From positions 62,001-126,000 of the forward strand of contig SVMG01000002.1 of assembly GCA_015067545.1 (NCBI GenBank): 64,000 bases of DNA, given 5' to 3'. The stretch comes from Oscillospiraceae bacterium. GTDB lineage: Bacteria; Bacillota; Clostridia; Oscillospirales; Oscillospiraceae. The notes under the pieces were generated by a model that saw only the letters and a program-made list of their open reading frames with translations, did not search any database and was not told where the DNA came from. The translations under genes and the position numbers were made by a program. Each line of letters begins with the position of its first letter. Position 1 is the first letter of the stretch. Positions 52,951-62,123 of the stretch are shown here, one piece after another.

Positions 52951-54666
52951 TTAGTAAATATTACCGTTCTGTCTGAAGCTGCGCCATACATTTTCAAAGA
53001 AAGCATCGTCCTGGGGTATGGGGCGCACTTCGCGCACATTGATCTCGAAGCCCTTATCCGTCATGACGACCTCCTGCACCGTGCCGGGGTCGGTATGAGG
53101 CTCGGACATAGCAGTCAGCACCGCTGCCTGGGTCAAAAGCACATCCCGGAGTGCCGGATCTGCGGCTGTCTTCAGCTGCTCGATGGTTTGCTCCAGGATC
53201 TGCTTGATCTTCTCCGTATCCCGAACCGCGGCGGCATGATCGCTCATACGGCGCTGTGCAGCCTGAATGTGAAGCTGTGCATTGCTGTCGGTTTTGATTT
53301 TCGTTTCCGATGCAATGGTCAAAAACTCTTTTTCGTCGATCAACACGCCGGGGTGCTGTGAAATGTACTGTGCCGCACGCACAGATCCCACCTGGCCGGC
53401 ATTCAGCGCGCTTCCGCCCGGACGGGAGATGCCGTGGGTGCCGGCACACTCGCCAACGGCAAACAAACCCTTCACCGAGGTTTGCCACCACAGATCCACG
53501 CCAACGCCGCCGTTGCAGTGCTGTGCGCAAAGAGCGATCTGCAGATACTCGCTGTGCAGATCAACACCCTTGCTCTTATACAGTTCAATGGCCGGAGCGT
53601 TCATTTTTGCCAACCGCTCAATGGGTGTGCCGAAGGTCGCGCCCGCCTTGTCCAGGTAGTCAAAGGCCTCCTGCGACAGCTTGGAGAATGTAATATCAAA
53701 GGGATTTTTCGTGAAATCCAGATAAACTTTGCGTCCTCTGTCCACACACTCCCGGTAGACCAGCATATCGATCAGAGATGAGCCCTTCTCCGCTTTTTTC
53801 GGATCAAAGGGCCACTGGTAGCCCTTCAAAAACACCAGCGACAGGCCCTGATACTTGTCGTCAAAATAATCCCACAAAAAGTCGTGCTCGCAGCCATCCT
53901 TGTCGATGGACACAAACCGGGGCAGCACCTGCATGTAGGTGCCAGACACATTCCACCGGGGATCAACGGAGGCCAGACCGTACTGCCAAAGGGCAAGGCT
54001 CTGCATTTTGGCTCCCGCAGCAATGCCAAGGCCGGTGGAGCCCATGTGGCACTTGGGATATACGCTGTCAGCATAGATGCCCGCAGGCCCGCCGGTAGCC
54101 ATGATGATATCCCGGCAGCGGAAGGCCACCGGCTCTTCGCCCTTCAGACAAAGCAGTCCGCATACCCGGTCGTTTGCCTTTAGGATCTTGACTGCCTTAT
54201 AGCCGTCGAAGATCTCCACGCCAAGGCTTTCCGCCTTTTTCTGCAAGGCCTCAGTCATAAACTTCGAGGTCAGCGGCCCTGCACTGGTCGCCCGTTCATA
54301 GGGATCGTGGTCGGTCTTGTAGCCGATGTATTCGCCGTAGCGGTTCGTAGGGAACGGAACACCCAGCTCGCACAGATTCAAAAAGCACCGGGCAGACAAA
54401 GCCGCCTCACACAGGGCATTATCCCCGTCCACACAGCCACCGTCAAACAGGTTTTGCGCCATGGAACGCACACTGTCGGGACGGTCTCCGGAAAGGCCCA
54501 GCTTATAATAGGTCTGCTTGTCCGAGCCGGTATTTCTTGATGTGCCGCAGTTTACGCCCTCCGTGACCACGGCAGCCTCCACGCCCAGCTGCTTGAGCCG
54601 ACAGGCGGCATTGTAGCCCGCTGCGCCCGTGCCGATCACGATGGCATCATAGGTATACATTTTCAT
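52951..54666 (-). CDS. FAD-dependent fumarate-reductase-type oxidoreductase
   Basis: 571 residues from ATG 54666 (AGGAG 6 bases upstream; the track's 54750 start is inside the SDR gene). N-terminal FAD fold 'YDAIVIGTGAAGYNAACRLKQLG', 'GTSRNTGSDKQTYYKLGLSG', 'IMATGGPAGIYADSVYPKCHMGSTGLGIAAGAKM', 'GVGVDLWWQTSVKGLFAVGECAGTHGISRPGGSALNAGQVGSVRAA' place it in the succinate dehydrogenase/fumarate reductase flavoprotein superfamily. There is no signal peptide, heme domain or FMN-binding domain, so it is a soluble cytoplasmic enzyme acting on an enoate or enone-type substrate. Its start overlaps the SDR stop (TAATG), so it is translationally coupled. Confidence 0.85.
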   Translation of the reverse strand: MKMYTYDAIVIGTGAAGYNAACRLKQLGVEAAVVTEGVNCGTSRNTGSDKQTYYKLGLSGDRPDSVRSMAQNLFDGGCVDGDNALCEAALSARCFLNLCELGVPFPTNRYGEYIGYKTDHDPYERATSAGPLTSKFMTEALQKKAESLGVEIFDGYKAVKILKANDRVCGLLCLKGEEPVAFRCRDIIMATGGPAGIYADSVYPKCHMGSTGLGIAAGAKMQSLALWQYGLASVDPRWNVSGTYMQVLPRFVSIDKDGCEHDFLWDYFDDKYQGLSLVFLKGYQWPFDPKKAEKGSSLIDMLVYRECVDRGRKVYLDFTKNPFDITFSKLSQEAFDYLDKAGATFGTPIERLAKMNAPAIELYKSKGVDLHSEYLQIALCAQHCNGGVGVDLWWQTSVKGLFAVGECAGTHGISRPGGSALNAGQVGSVRAAQYISQHPGVLIDEKEFLTIASETKIKTDSNAQLHIQAAQRRMSDHAAAVRDTEKIKQILEQTIEQLKTAADPALRDVLLTQAAVLTAMSEPHTDPGTVQEVVMTDKGFEINVREVRPIPQDDAFFENVWRSFRQNGNIY

Positions 54667-55379
54667 TATAATCTCCTGATGTGGAAGCCGCCGTCTACAT
54701 CGACGGACTGGCCTGTTACATAGGGCAGCGCGCCGCTGCACAGCGTCCATACTGCTGACGCGATGTCCTCCGGCTGTCCCCAGCGCTGAATGGGCAGCAG
54801 GCCGCCATCGATCAGGGTGTCGTATTTCTGCTTGACGCCGCCGGTCATATCGGTTGCGATGATGCCGGGCCGCACCTCATTGACCAGGATGCCAAACTCC
54901 GCCAGGCGGTCGGCAAACAGCTTGGTCACCATGGAAAGGCCTGCCTTGGAAATGCAGTATTCCCCCCGGTTTACGGAGCTTGTATAGGCAGAAAGGGAGG
55001 AAATGTTGCAGATATATCCGCCCTGTCCGTTTTCCTTCATTTTGTTGGCCGCCAGCTGCGTTAAGAAGAATGTACCCTTGAGATTGATATCCAGAACATA
55101 ATCATAGCTTTCCTCGGTCATTTCCAGAAGGTCAGCGCGCACCTTGGGTGCAACGCCGGCCACATTGACCAGCACATCGATGTGCTCTGCCGCGGCGATC
55201 AGTCTTTTCCGGTCGCTGTCAGCGGATATGTCTCCGGGCACATACACGAAATGCGGATGCTCCATAGGGGATGCTTCCCGTCTGCTCATGCCGACAACGC
55301 GGTAGCCCTCCTCCAGGAACTTCTTTACCACTGCCAGACCGATTCCCGATGCAGCACCGGTTACAATTGCCGTTTTCAT
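54666..55379 (-). CDS. SDR family NAD(P)-dependent oxidoreductase
   Basis: 237 residues. Cofactor motif 'VTGAASGIGLAVV', 'VNVAGVAP' (NAG-type), catalytic Ser 'NISSLSAYT' and 'YCISKAG' (YxxxK), C-terminal 'GQSVDVDGGFHI'. A classical short-chain alcohol/ketone dehydrogenase. ATGA overlap with the OYE stop upstream and a 1-base overlap with the flavoprotein start downstream put it in the middle of a tight three-gene operon. Substrate not readable. Confidence 0.9.
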   Translation of the reverse strand: MKTAIVTGAASGIGLAVVKKFLEEGYRVVGMSRREASPMEHPHFVYVPGDISADSDRKRLIAAAEHIDVLVNVAGVAPKVRADLLEMTEESYDYVLDINLKGTFFLTQLAANKMKENGQGGYICNISSLSAYTSSVNRGEYCISKAGLSMVTKLFADRLAEFGILVNEVRPGIIATDMTGGVKQKYDTLIDGGLLPIQRWGQPEDIASAVWTLCSGALPYVTGQSVDVDGGFHIRRL

Positions 55380-56701
55380 TTCTTTTCACTCCCGCACTGA
55401 GTTTTGTATATGGGCATGTACACATCCCTGTCTCTTATGACACAGCCGGGCGTACCACCCTTTGTGCGCATGATCTGCGTGCACTTGGAGCAGCAAATGC
55501 AGATCTTGTTTTTCTCCATTGCACCGCTTTTCAGAATATCTTTGGCGAAATCGGGATAGGCAAAGATGGTTCTTCCAAAGCCTGCAAGATCAAAGCCGCC
55601 ATTGCGGATATATGCTGCCACCACATTCGGAGCAGCCACACCAAGATAGGTCACCGCTGAGCAGATCAGTGCCATTTCGGGATTGCGTTCCTTCAGCTGA
55701 GCAATGCCGTTGAGCATCCGCGCAACGCCCTGCAGGGGATGCTCCGGGGCTTCGTAACCGCCCTGGGCATAGGGTCTGTTCACGTGGGGGTTAAAATAGG
55801 GGTTGCCCATGGTGATATTCAGCAGCCTTACTCCATATTGATAAAGCTCCTTGATCAGCCAGTCAGGCTCAGTGGGGTCAAAGTCCAGGCTGCCGTCATT
55901 TTTCACGCCGAAGCCATAGGGATAGGGAAAACCGTCATAGACATTCAGACGGGAGGATACGATAAAATCCTTCGGGCTGCACTCCAGTGCACCCTTTACG
56001 CTCTCACGCAGCAGTCTCGTTCTGTTTTCAAGACTTCCGCCGTATTTTCCCTGACGCTCGAAAGCGGACAGCAGTTCAGAATTGAGGTATCGGTGGCAGC
56101 ATTTGATGTCCACGCCGTCGAAGCCTGCCTTTTGGGCCAGTACCGTGCCATGCACCAGAGCCTCCTGCACCCGATCCAGGTAATCGTCGGTGACGATCCT
56201 GTCGGATGAGATGGGGCTGTCCTTTTCAAAGATCGGATTGTTGTATGCGATCAGGGGCGCGGGCGTTCCCTGGGGCTTGGAATATCTGCCGGAGTGGGTC
56301 GCCTGCATAATGACCACAGGCTCATAGCCGTTTTCCTTGAGCGCAGCTTCCTTAATGTCCTCGACTTGTTTTTTGAAATCGTCCAGATTGTTTTCCGTTA
56401 TGTAAAGCTGGCGCGGATTGGCTCTGCCTTCTTCCATGACCGCCGTTGCCTCGAACCAGATCAATCCCGCTCCGCCTTTGGCAAAACGGTCGTAACGTCT
56501 TTTCGTAAGAACGTCGGGAGATCCGTCCGCCGTGCCGTCGCAGCCCTCCATGGCCTGACAGGTCAGACGGTTGGGGATGACTTTTCCGCAGATCTCAAGG
56601 GGTGTGCTCAATACAGCGGTATCCTCCGCAAAGGGAAGACCTGTGCCCAACTGTGTGTTTTGCTCCTTAAATTCATCGAAAGTTGTATATACTTTTTGCA
56701 T
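55376..56701 (-). CDS. Old-yellow-enzyme family flavin/FeS oxidoreductase (short form)
   Basis: 441 residues. FMN barrel of the NADH:flavin oxidoreductase/OYE family: 'PNRLTCQAMEGCDGTADGSP', 'GGAGLIWFEATAV', 'QATHSGRYS', 'AGFDGVDIKCCHRYLNSELLSAF', 'ENRTRLLRESV', 'GFGRTIFAYPDF'. A C-terminal Cys set 'CICCSKC' + 11 residues + C fits a 4Fe-4S site as in 2,4-dienoyl-CoA reductase and BaiCD/BaiH. The FAD/NAD(P)H domain that follows in those enzymes is absent, so electrons probably come from a partner. First gene of the operon with the SDR and flavoprotein genes. Confidence 0.87.
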   Translation of the reverse strand: MQKVYTTFDEFKEQNTQLGTGLPFAEDTAVLSTPLEICGKVIPNRLTCQAMEGCDGTADGSPDVLTKRRYDRFAKGGAGLIWFEATAVMEEGRANPRQLYITENNLDDFKKQVEDIKEAALKENGYEPVVIMQATHSGRYSKPQGTPAPLIAYNNPIFEKDSPISSDRIVTDDYLDRVQEALVHGTVLAQKAGFDGVDIKCCHRYLNSELLSAFERQGKYGGSLENRTRLLRESVKGALECSPKDFIVSSRLNVYDGFPYPYGFGVKNDGSLDFDPTEPDWLIKELYQYGVRLLNITMGNPYFNPHVNRPYAQGGYEAPEHPLQGVARMLNGIAQLKERNPEMALICSAVTYLGVAAPNVVAAYIRNGGFDLAGFGRTIFAYPDFAKDILKSGAMEKNKICICCSKCTQIMRTKGGTPGCVIRDRDVYMPIYKTQCGSEKK

Positions 56702-56720
56702 ACTGATCCCTCCTGTTATT

Positions 56721-56807
56721 ATTGTACTGGAAACAGCGGAGATAATCTATATAAAAATTGCTTTATTCTATGTAAATCTTGCAAAATTTACGCAAATATG
56801 CTATAAT
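56721..56807. promoter_or_regulatory. Divergent promoters of the redox operon and the AraC regulator
   Basis: Plus strand: TTGCAA (56779), 17 bases, TATAAT (56802-56807) for the regulator. Minus strand: TACAAT (56726-56721) with a weak -35 (TAGATT, 56749-56744) for the operon. A poor -35 on the operon side fits activation by the AraC protein. Confidence 0.65.
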
Positions 56808-56825
56808 TACGGCGAGGTGAGCCCT

Positions 56826-57617
56826 ATGCAAAAAACTGTACAAACCGTTTATCACTCTTCTCAGCCTTTACATAAGCATTCTCATTTTCACGATTGCCAC
56901 CAAATCATCCTTGTTGTGCGGGGAAATGTGGAGTTCTTCGTGAACGATCGGCATATCAGCGCGTCGGATGGCGACATCGCCATCTTCAGCCGCTATGAGA
57001 ACCATTCCGTTTGTAATTGCTCCGAGGAATACGAGCGATATGTTTTGCATATTGACCCAGATGTTGTCAACCAGAAAAGCCCCGTTTATTCCCTGTTGAC
57101 TGACCGGCCCGCAGGTTTTTGCAATGTGTTGAACATTTCTTCCTGCAAGGGCGAGATAATCGGTCTGTTCAAGCGAATGATCGTCGAGCACAACAGCCAG
57201 GCTCGGCTCTCCGACGAACTGGAGCAGCTGTTGGTCAAGCAGCTGCTGGTCATGGTCTACCGAAGCACAACTGTGACCTTCCACAGCACCTACGACGATG
57301 TGGTGGCAGATCTGAAGCGTCAGTTTGAAAACAACTGCCAGATCCATTATAATCTGGACAACCTGGCTCGGAAATACAGTATAAGCCCCTCCTCCCTGTC
57401 CCACCGCTTCCAGGCGGCCACCGGCGTTTCCGTTATGGAATATCTGCAATCCTGCCGTATGGCCAACGCCAAGCAGCTGCTTGCCGACACCCATCTCAGC
57501 ATTGGGCAGATCGTGGAGCGCTGCGGTTTTTCCGATAACAGCAACTTTAGCCGCGCATTCAAAAAGATGACGGGGATGTCTCCCTCCGCCTTCCGCAAAC
57601 AATACAAGGCGCGGTGA
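56826..57617 (+). CDS. AraC family transcriptional regulator
   Basis: 263 residues from ATG 56826 (GAGGTG 6 bases upstream). N-terminal cupin-type sensor ('HKHSHFHDCHQIILVVRGNVEFFVNDR...GDIAIFSRYENHS'), C-terminal double helix-turn-helix ('YNLDNLARKYSISPSSLSHRFQAATGVSVMEYLQSCRMANAKQLL', 'SIGQIVERCGFSDNSNFSRAFKKMTGMSPSAFRK'). Divergent from the OYE-SDR-flavoprotein operon and its likely controller, responding to a small substrate. The track's long N-extension from 56571 lies in the OYE gene and is not real. Confidence 0.92.
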   Translation: MQKTVQTVYHSSQPLHKHSHFHDCHQIILVVRGNVEFFVNDRHISASDGDIAIFSRYENHSVCNCSEEYERYVLHIDPDVVNQKSPVYSLLTDRPAGFCNVLNISSCKGEIIGLFKRMIVEHNSQARLSDELEQLLVKQLLVMVYRSTTVTFHSTYDDVVADLKRQFENNCQIHYNLDNLARKYSISPSSLSHRFQAATGVSVMEYLQSCRMANAKQLLADTHLSIGQIVERCGFSDNSNFSRAFKKMTGMSPSAFRKQYKAR

Positions 57618-57666
57618 AGTCCGCCCGGCGGAGCGTGATAACACAGCCGTTCAGGAGGTATGCCCC

Positions 57667-58386
57667 TTGATAAACAAACTCACAGAAAACCGATTCCGAA
57701 TCCTCAGCGGCAGTATGCTGAAATTGCTGGCGATCATCAGCATGACCATTGACCATTCTGCCGTGATCCTTTATCCCGTGATCGACGCAATGCGCGTTCC
57801 CATCAGTATTGGCGGAAGGGCCATCACTTTGTACTGGGTCATGCGCAAGCTCGGCCGGCTGGCCTTTCCGATCTTTTGCTTTCTGATCTCGGAGGGCTAT
57901 GCGCACACCGGAAACAAGGTGCGCTACGGCCTTCGGCTGCTGATCTTCGCCCTTGTTTCTGAGCTCCCCTTCAATTTGCTTCATGGCAACCGTTGGTTGG
58001 ATGCCAGTGGGCAAAATGTCTTTTTTACTCTGTTTTTGGGGCTCATACTGATCCACGCCTACGAAGCAGAGGTCCATCAGCTTCTGAAATTTCTTGCTAT
58101 GGCCGCTGTGTGCACGATCGCCGTCGTGCTGAAGGCAGATTACGGACTGTACGGCGCGCTGCTGGTCCTTGTGATCCATCTTTTCAGAAATGCACCGTGT
58201 GTTCAGCCGCTTCTGGCCTATCCCCTGCTTTCCGGAGAAATTGCCGCCTGTGCCGCCTTCGTGCCCATCCATTTGTATAACGGCAAGCGCGGCTTTATCC
58301 GAACGCCATTTTTGAAGTTCTCCTTCTATGCGTTCTATCCCGCGCACATTTTGGTGCTCTACGGGATCCGCTATCTGCTGAAGTGA
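57667..58386 (+). CDS. TraX family membrane protein
   Basis: 239 residues from a TTG start with AGGAGG 8 bases upstream. About seven membrane segments; 'MLKLLAIISMTIDHSAVIL', 'RKLGRLAFPIFCFLISEGYAHTGNKVRYGLRLLIFALVSELPFNLLHG' are the TraX signatures. TraX of the F plasmid N-acetylates pilin; chromosomal members in Bacillota are thought to be membrane acyltransferases of unknown target. No conjugation genes are nearby. It ends at a strong terminator. Confidence 0.9.
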   Translation: MINKLTENRFRILSGSMLKLLAIISMTIDHSAVILYPVIDAMRVPISIGGRAITLYWVMRKLGRLAFPIFCFLISEGYAHTGNKVRYGLRLLIFALVSELPFNLLHGNRWLDASGQNVFFTLFLGLILIHAYEAEVHQLLKFLAMAAVCTIAVVLKADYGLYGALLVLVIHLFRNAPCVQPLLAYPLLSGEIAACAAFVPIHLYNGKRGFIRTPFLKFSFYAFYPAHILVLYGIRYLLK

Positions 58387-58390
58387 ATAC

Positions 58391-58431
58391 AAAGACCCAG
58401 CGCAATGGCACCGCCACCGCGCTGGGTCTTT
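58391..58431. terminator. Bidirectional terminator between the TraX and nucleotidyltransferase genes
   Basis: Perfect 13-bp stem AAAGACCCAGCGC/GCGCTGGGTCTTT with a 15-base loop, between convergent genes. Confidence 0.85.
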
Positions 58432-58459
58432 TGTCTGGAAACAGGTGATTTCAGAATTC

Positions 58460-59638
58460 TCACCTGTTGCTTTTTGTTTTTTGGGCCAGGTTAAGGTCTC
58501 TGAGCATTTTGTCGACACCCGAACCAGTCTCTTCGTACACTCTCGCGCCTCTTTTGAGCAAGCGGGCAGCGCGAACAATGCCGCCGTTAAAGATCAGACA
58601 GAGCCACCGATGGAGCTGGCAGAACGGATACAGCCATTTGTACTTGTAAAGAACCGGATACTGTCTTCTTAATTCATGGTACGGACGAAACACCAAGTAC
58701 ATGGCATATCCGACTCGCCCACCGTTTTTGGCACTTTTGACTGCTATGCTGTTGTTTACTCCTCCGTAAATCCCACCGCTGAGAACATAGCCTTCCATCC
58801 GTTTCGTTATTTCCGTATGAACGGCCTCGCCGAACCAAACCTCAGATAAATGCTCCGCATTTTGTGCAAATTCCAATAATTGTCCAGCCTGAAGCAATTC
58901 TGTTTTCTTTTGGTGATCATACTCCAGCCGATGATTCAGCAGCCACAGATCCACAAAAAACCGAATTCCGCAGCCAGCCTCTGTGAAATGCTTTGCCATA
59001 TGCGCAATATGGTAAAAATAGAACATCTCATTGCTCATGGCATATTGTTGTCCGCTGATGCACCAAGCATGCTCATCCCATATGCTTTTCAGCACTTCAT
59101 TGGCATTCGCCAAATAGTGTTCTTCGATGGTTTCAAAGTGCAGCTCCAAATGGACGCCGCTGGGCGCATACATCTGTACATCATGGTCATATGCGCCCTG
59201 ATTCTGATAGTTCAGTTTGCCGACAAGCGCATCCGTTGCCGCAGCAACATCCTTCGGTTTTACCAAAATATCAATGTCCGAGCTTGTCCGCATCCACGGC
59301 TCCGGATAATACCGACGCATCACCGCTCCCTTTAGGGGCATGTACGGAACGCCGGCTTCATCCAAAATGCGGCAGATCTCAGTTAGTTCATACCCGATCC
59401 GCTCGTAGCGATATACAGCAAGGATCTGCTGCTTTCTGAAAAGCTCGTTTATTTCGTTGTCCTGCAAGGCTTTTTGCGTGTTTAACTCTGCCGCAACAAG
59501 ATGCGCAACATCATGTGCCTTGGAAAGCGCATATGCCTCTTTCAGAATGTCCGGCGCAAGGTCGTGCTTGATGGGATACTGTTTCCCACAAACCTGTGCC
59601 CTTATTGTGCCCAAAACAATAGCTGTAATCGTGCTCAT
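58460..59638 (-). CDS. Nucleotidyltransferase-fold protein (NTP_transf_5-like)
   Basis: 392 residues. 'GVPYMPLKGAVMRRYYPEPWMRTSSDIDILVKPKDV' carries the metal-binding DxD of the nucleotidyltransferase fold; 'GVHLELHFETIEEHY' and 'FYHIAHMAKHFTEAGCGIRFFVDLWLL' follow the family pattern. Members commonly sit in polysaccharide and secondary-metabolite clusters; their reaction is not known. Last gene on this side of the exopolysaccharide cluster. Confidence 0.8.
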   Translation of the reverse strand: MSTITAIVLGTIRAQVCGKQYPIKHDLAPDILKEAYALSKAHDVAHLVAAELNTQKALQDNEINELFRKQQILAVYRYERIGYELTEICRILDEAGVPYMPLKGAVMRRYYPEPWMRTSSDIDILVKPKDVAAATDALVGKLNYQNQGAYDHDVQMYAPSGVHLELHFETIEEHYLANANEVLKSIWDEHAWCISGQQYAMSNEMFYFYHIAHMAKHFTEAGCGIRFFVDLWLLNHRLEYDHQKKTELLQAGQLLEFAQNAEHLSEVWFGEAVHTEITKRMEGYVLSGGIYGGVNNSIAVKSAKNGGRVGYAMYLVFRPYHELRRQYPVLYKYKWLYPFCQLHRWLCLIFNGGIVRAARLLKRGARVYEETGSGVDKMLRDLNLAQKTKSNR

Positions 59639-59726
59639 TCCAAGCTCCTACCTTGTTATTTGTCGTAGTTTATTACAGGCAAAATGCGGCTCACGTCTAT
59701 CCCGTTTCTCGCCCTAAAAACGATAC

Positions 59727-60911
59727 TCAGTCTCTAAAGTATAAATCTCTGGTATAGATCTTATGCAAGACATCTGCAATTTCATCATTATATCGATTTG
59801 CAATGATTACATCCGATATTTCTTTAAATTCCTGCAGATCTTTGATTACACGGCTGTTAAAGAAATCATTTTCTTTCATGGTCGGCTCATAAACGACAAC
59901 TTCAATGCCCTTAGCCTTAATTCGCTTCATCACGCCCTGAATGGAAGACTGCCGAAAATTATCACTGCCTGCTTTCATAGTTAAGCGATATACACCAACT
60001 ATTTTGGGATTCTTGGCTATTATTTGATCTGCAATAAAGTCCTTGCGGGTGCTGTTTGCTGCAACGATTGCGGAAATGATATTCTGTGGCACATCGTTAT
60101 AGTTAGCCAACAACTGCTTTGTATCCTTTGGCAGACAATAGCCTCCATATCCAAAAGATGGATTATTATAATGTGTGCCAATTCTGGGATCCAGACCGAT
60201 TCCCTCAATAATAGATTTTGTATCGAGCCCACGAACTGCCGCATAAGTATCCAGTTCATTAAAAAAGGAAACACGAAGTGCTAAATATGTATTGGCAAAT
60301 AGTTTGACCGCCTCTGCTTCAGTGAGGTTCATATAGCGCACATCGATTTTCTCCTTGCATGCGCCTTGCACCAAAAGGCCAGCAAATGTCTCAGCCGCTT
60401 TTCGCATCTTTGCGTTTTCCATCGGCACGCCGATAATGATACGACTCGGATAAAGATTATCATAAAGGGCTCTACCCTCACGCAAAAACTCTGGGCTAAA
60501 CAGAATATTATCGCAATTGAAGTCCGTTCTAATCTTTTCTGTAAATCCCACCGGTACAGTGGACTTAATGATCATCACTGCATTGGGGTTTGCTTGCATG
60601 ACCTGTCTTATTACATCTTCAACAGAGGAAGTGTCGAAATAATTCTTGTCGGAATCATAATTGGTGGGCGTGGAAATGATGACCAACTCCGCCTCGTGAT
60701 ATGCAGATGCGCCATCGGTGGTTGCGGTTAAATCTAGCGGTTTGGTTTTTAAATACTCCTGAATATCTTTATCCACAATGGGCGACTTTTTGTTATTGAT
60801 CATTTCCACCTTTTGTGGAATAATGTCAACAGCGGTAACATGGTTATGCTGCGCCAGTAGCACAGCCATAGACAGACCAACATAGCCTGTTCCTGCAACT
60901 GCAATTTTCAT
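59727..60911 (-). CDS. ugd: UDP-glucose 6-dehydrogenase
   Basis: 394 residues, the short Ugd form. NAD site '[21 protein letters not shown]', '[11 protein letters not shown]', '[24 protein letters not shown]', '[22 protein letters not shown]' and the catalytic Cys in '[18 protein letters not shown]'. It oxidises UDP-glucose to UDP-glucuronate in the cytoplasm. The next gene upstream on this strand is the UDP-glucuronate epimerase, so the pair supplies UDP-GlcA and UDP-GalA for a capsule or exopolysaccharide. Confidence 0.92.
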   Translation of the reverse strand: MKIAVAGTGYVGLSMAVLLAQHNHVTAVDIIPQKVEMINNKKSPIVDKDIQEYLKTKPLDLTATTDGASAYHEAELVIISTPTNYDSDKNYFDTSSVEDVIRQVMQANPNAVMIIKSTVPVGFTEKIRTDFNCDNILFSPEFLREGRALYDNLYPSRIIIGVPMENAKMRKAAETFAGLLVQGACKEKIDVRYMNLTEAEAVKLFANTYLALRVSFFNELDTYAAVRGLDTKSIIEGIGLDPRIGTHYNNPSFGYGGYCLPKDTKQLLANYNDVPQNIISAIVAANSTRKDFIADQIIAKNPKIVGVYRLTMKAGSDNFRQSSIQGVMKRIKAKGIEVVVYEPTMKENDFFNSRVIKDLQEFKEISDVIIANRYNDEIADVLHKIYTRDLYFRD

Positions 60912-60957
60912 ACGCTTATCTCGCTTTCAAATGTGATGATGTATATTTTTATGGATA

Positions 60958-62031
60958 TTAAACGGAGTAAAATTCTTTATACCACTTTGCAAATCTGCGC
61001 AAGCCCTCACGCAGAGAGATAGACGGCTTGAAGCCAAAGTCCTGTTCCAGAGCTGCAATATCCGCATAGGTTACCGGAACATCACCAGGTTGCATGGGAA
61101 CTAACTTTTTATGGGCTTCAAAATCATAATCTGCTGGTAATACTTGAGCACGAACCAGTTCTTCCTGTAGCACACAGACAAAGTCCAACAGTTTTTCTGG
61201 ATTGTTGTTACCAATATTGTAGACTCTATAAGGCGGCAACGGCAGACCGTCTGCGCCGTTTTTCTTTTCGGGAGCACACTGCATTACCCGCTTGACTCCC
61301 TCTACAATGTCATCTACATAGGTGAAATCACGCTTGCAGTTTCCGTAGTTAAAAATTTCAATAGTCTGCCCTTTTAGGAGTTTGTTGGTGAAGCCAAAAT
61401 AGGCCATATCCGGACGGCCGGCGGGGCCATAGACAGTAAAAAAGCGCAATCCCGTGGAAGGAATATTATAAAGCTTGGAGTAAGCATGCGCCAGTAACTC
61501 ATTGGATTTTTTCGTAGCCGCATATAGGCTAACAGGATTATCCACCTTATCCTCGGTCGCATATGGGATCTTCTCATTGCTTCCGTAAACAGAGGAACTG
61601 GAAGCATAAACCAAATGTTCTACAGGATAATGACGACAGGCTTCAAGGATATTATAAAAACCAATAATATTGCTCTCTATGTACACGTCTGGATTGGTAA
61701 TCGAATACCGGACACCGGCCTGGGCCGCCAAATTGACCGCAACTGTAAAGCCAAACTTCTCAAACAGGTCTTCTACTAAAACTTTGTCTGCAATATTACC
61801 CTGAACGAATTCCCATTTGGAATTTGGATGTAACGCCGCCTCTTTCGTTATCTCCTGCAGTCGATATTCCTTAATGGAAACATCGTAGTAGTCATTCATA
61901 TTGTCAAGACCAATTACTGTCACAGGCTCTACAGTCCGCAGTAGTTCCAATACCAAATTGGCGCCAATAAATCCTGCTGCGCCGGTGACAAAAATGGTTT
62001 TGTTTTGAAGATGGATGTTTGAAGCTAACAT
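60958..62031 (-). CDS. NAD-dependent epimerase, UDP-glucuronate 4-epimerase type
   Basis: 357 residues, extended SDR. 'TIFVTGAAGFIGANLVLELL', 'YDVSIKEYRL', 'YASSSSVYGSNEKIPYATED', 'YAATKKSNELLAHAYSKLYNIPSTGLRFFTVYGPAGRPDMAYFGFTNKLLKGQTIEIFNYG' match the LpsL/Cap1J group that converts UDP-GlcA to UDP-GalA. The YxxxK catalytic pair is present. Between ugd and the flippase gene. Confidence 0.9.
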   Translation of the reverse strand: MLASNIHLQNKTIFVTGAAGFIGANLVLELLRTVEPVTVIGLDNMNDYYDVSIKEYRLQEITKEAALHPNSKWEFVQGNIADKVLVEDLFEKFGFTVAVNLAAQAGVRYSITNPDVYIESNIIGFYNILEACRHYPVEHLVYASSSSVYGSNEKIPYATEDKVDNPVSLYAATKKSNELLAHAYSKLYNIPSTGLRFFTVYGPAGRPDMAYFGFTNKLLKGQTIEIFNYGNCKRDFTYVDDIVEGVKRVMQCAPEKKNGADGLPLPPYRVYNIGNNNPEKLLDFVCVLQEELVRAQVLPADYDFEAHKKLVPMQPGDVPVTYADIAALEQDFGFKPSISLREGLRRFAKWYKEFYSV

Positions 62032-62123
62032 GATTCCTTATATTCCTTTTCAATAATTAATCTTGTCTTAATTAAGCCTTCAAGCGTTGTGCATTTACCG
62101 TTGCCATTGGTGTTGAACACATC

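Noticed and set aside
57667-58386. Conjugative element marker (TraX)
   Set aside because: Chromosomal TraX-like proteins are common in Bacillota and no other transfer gene is near.
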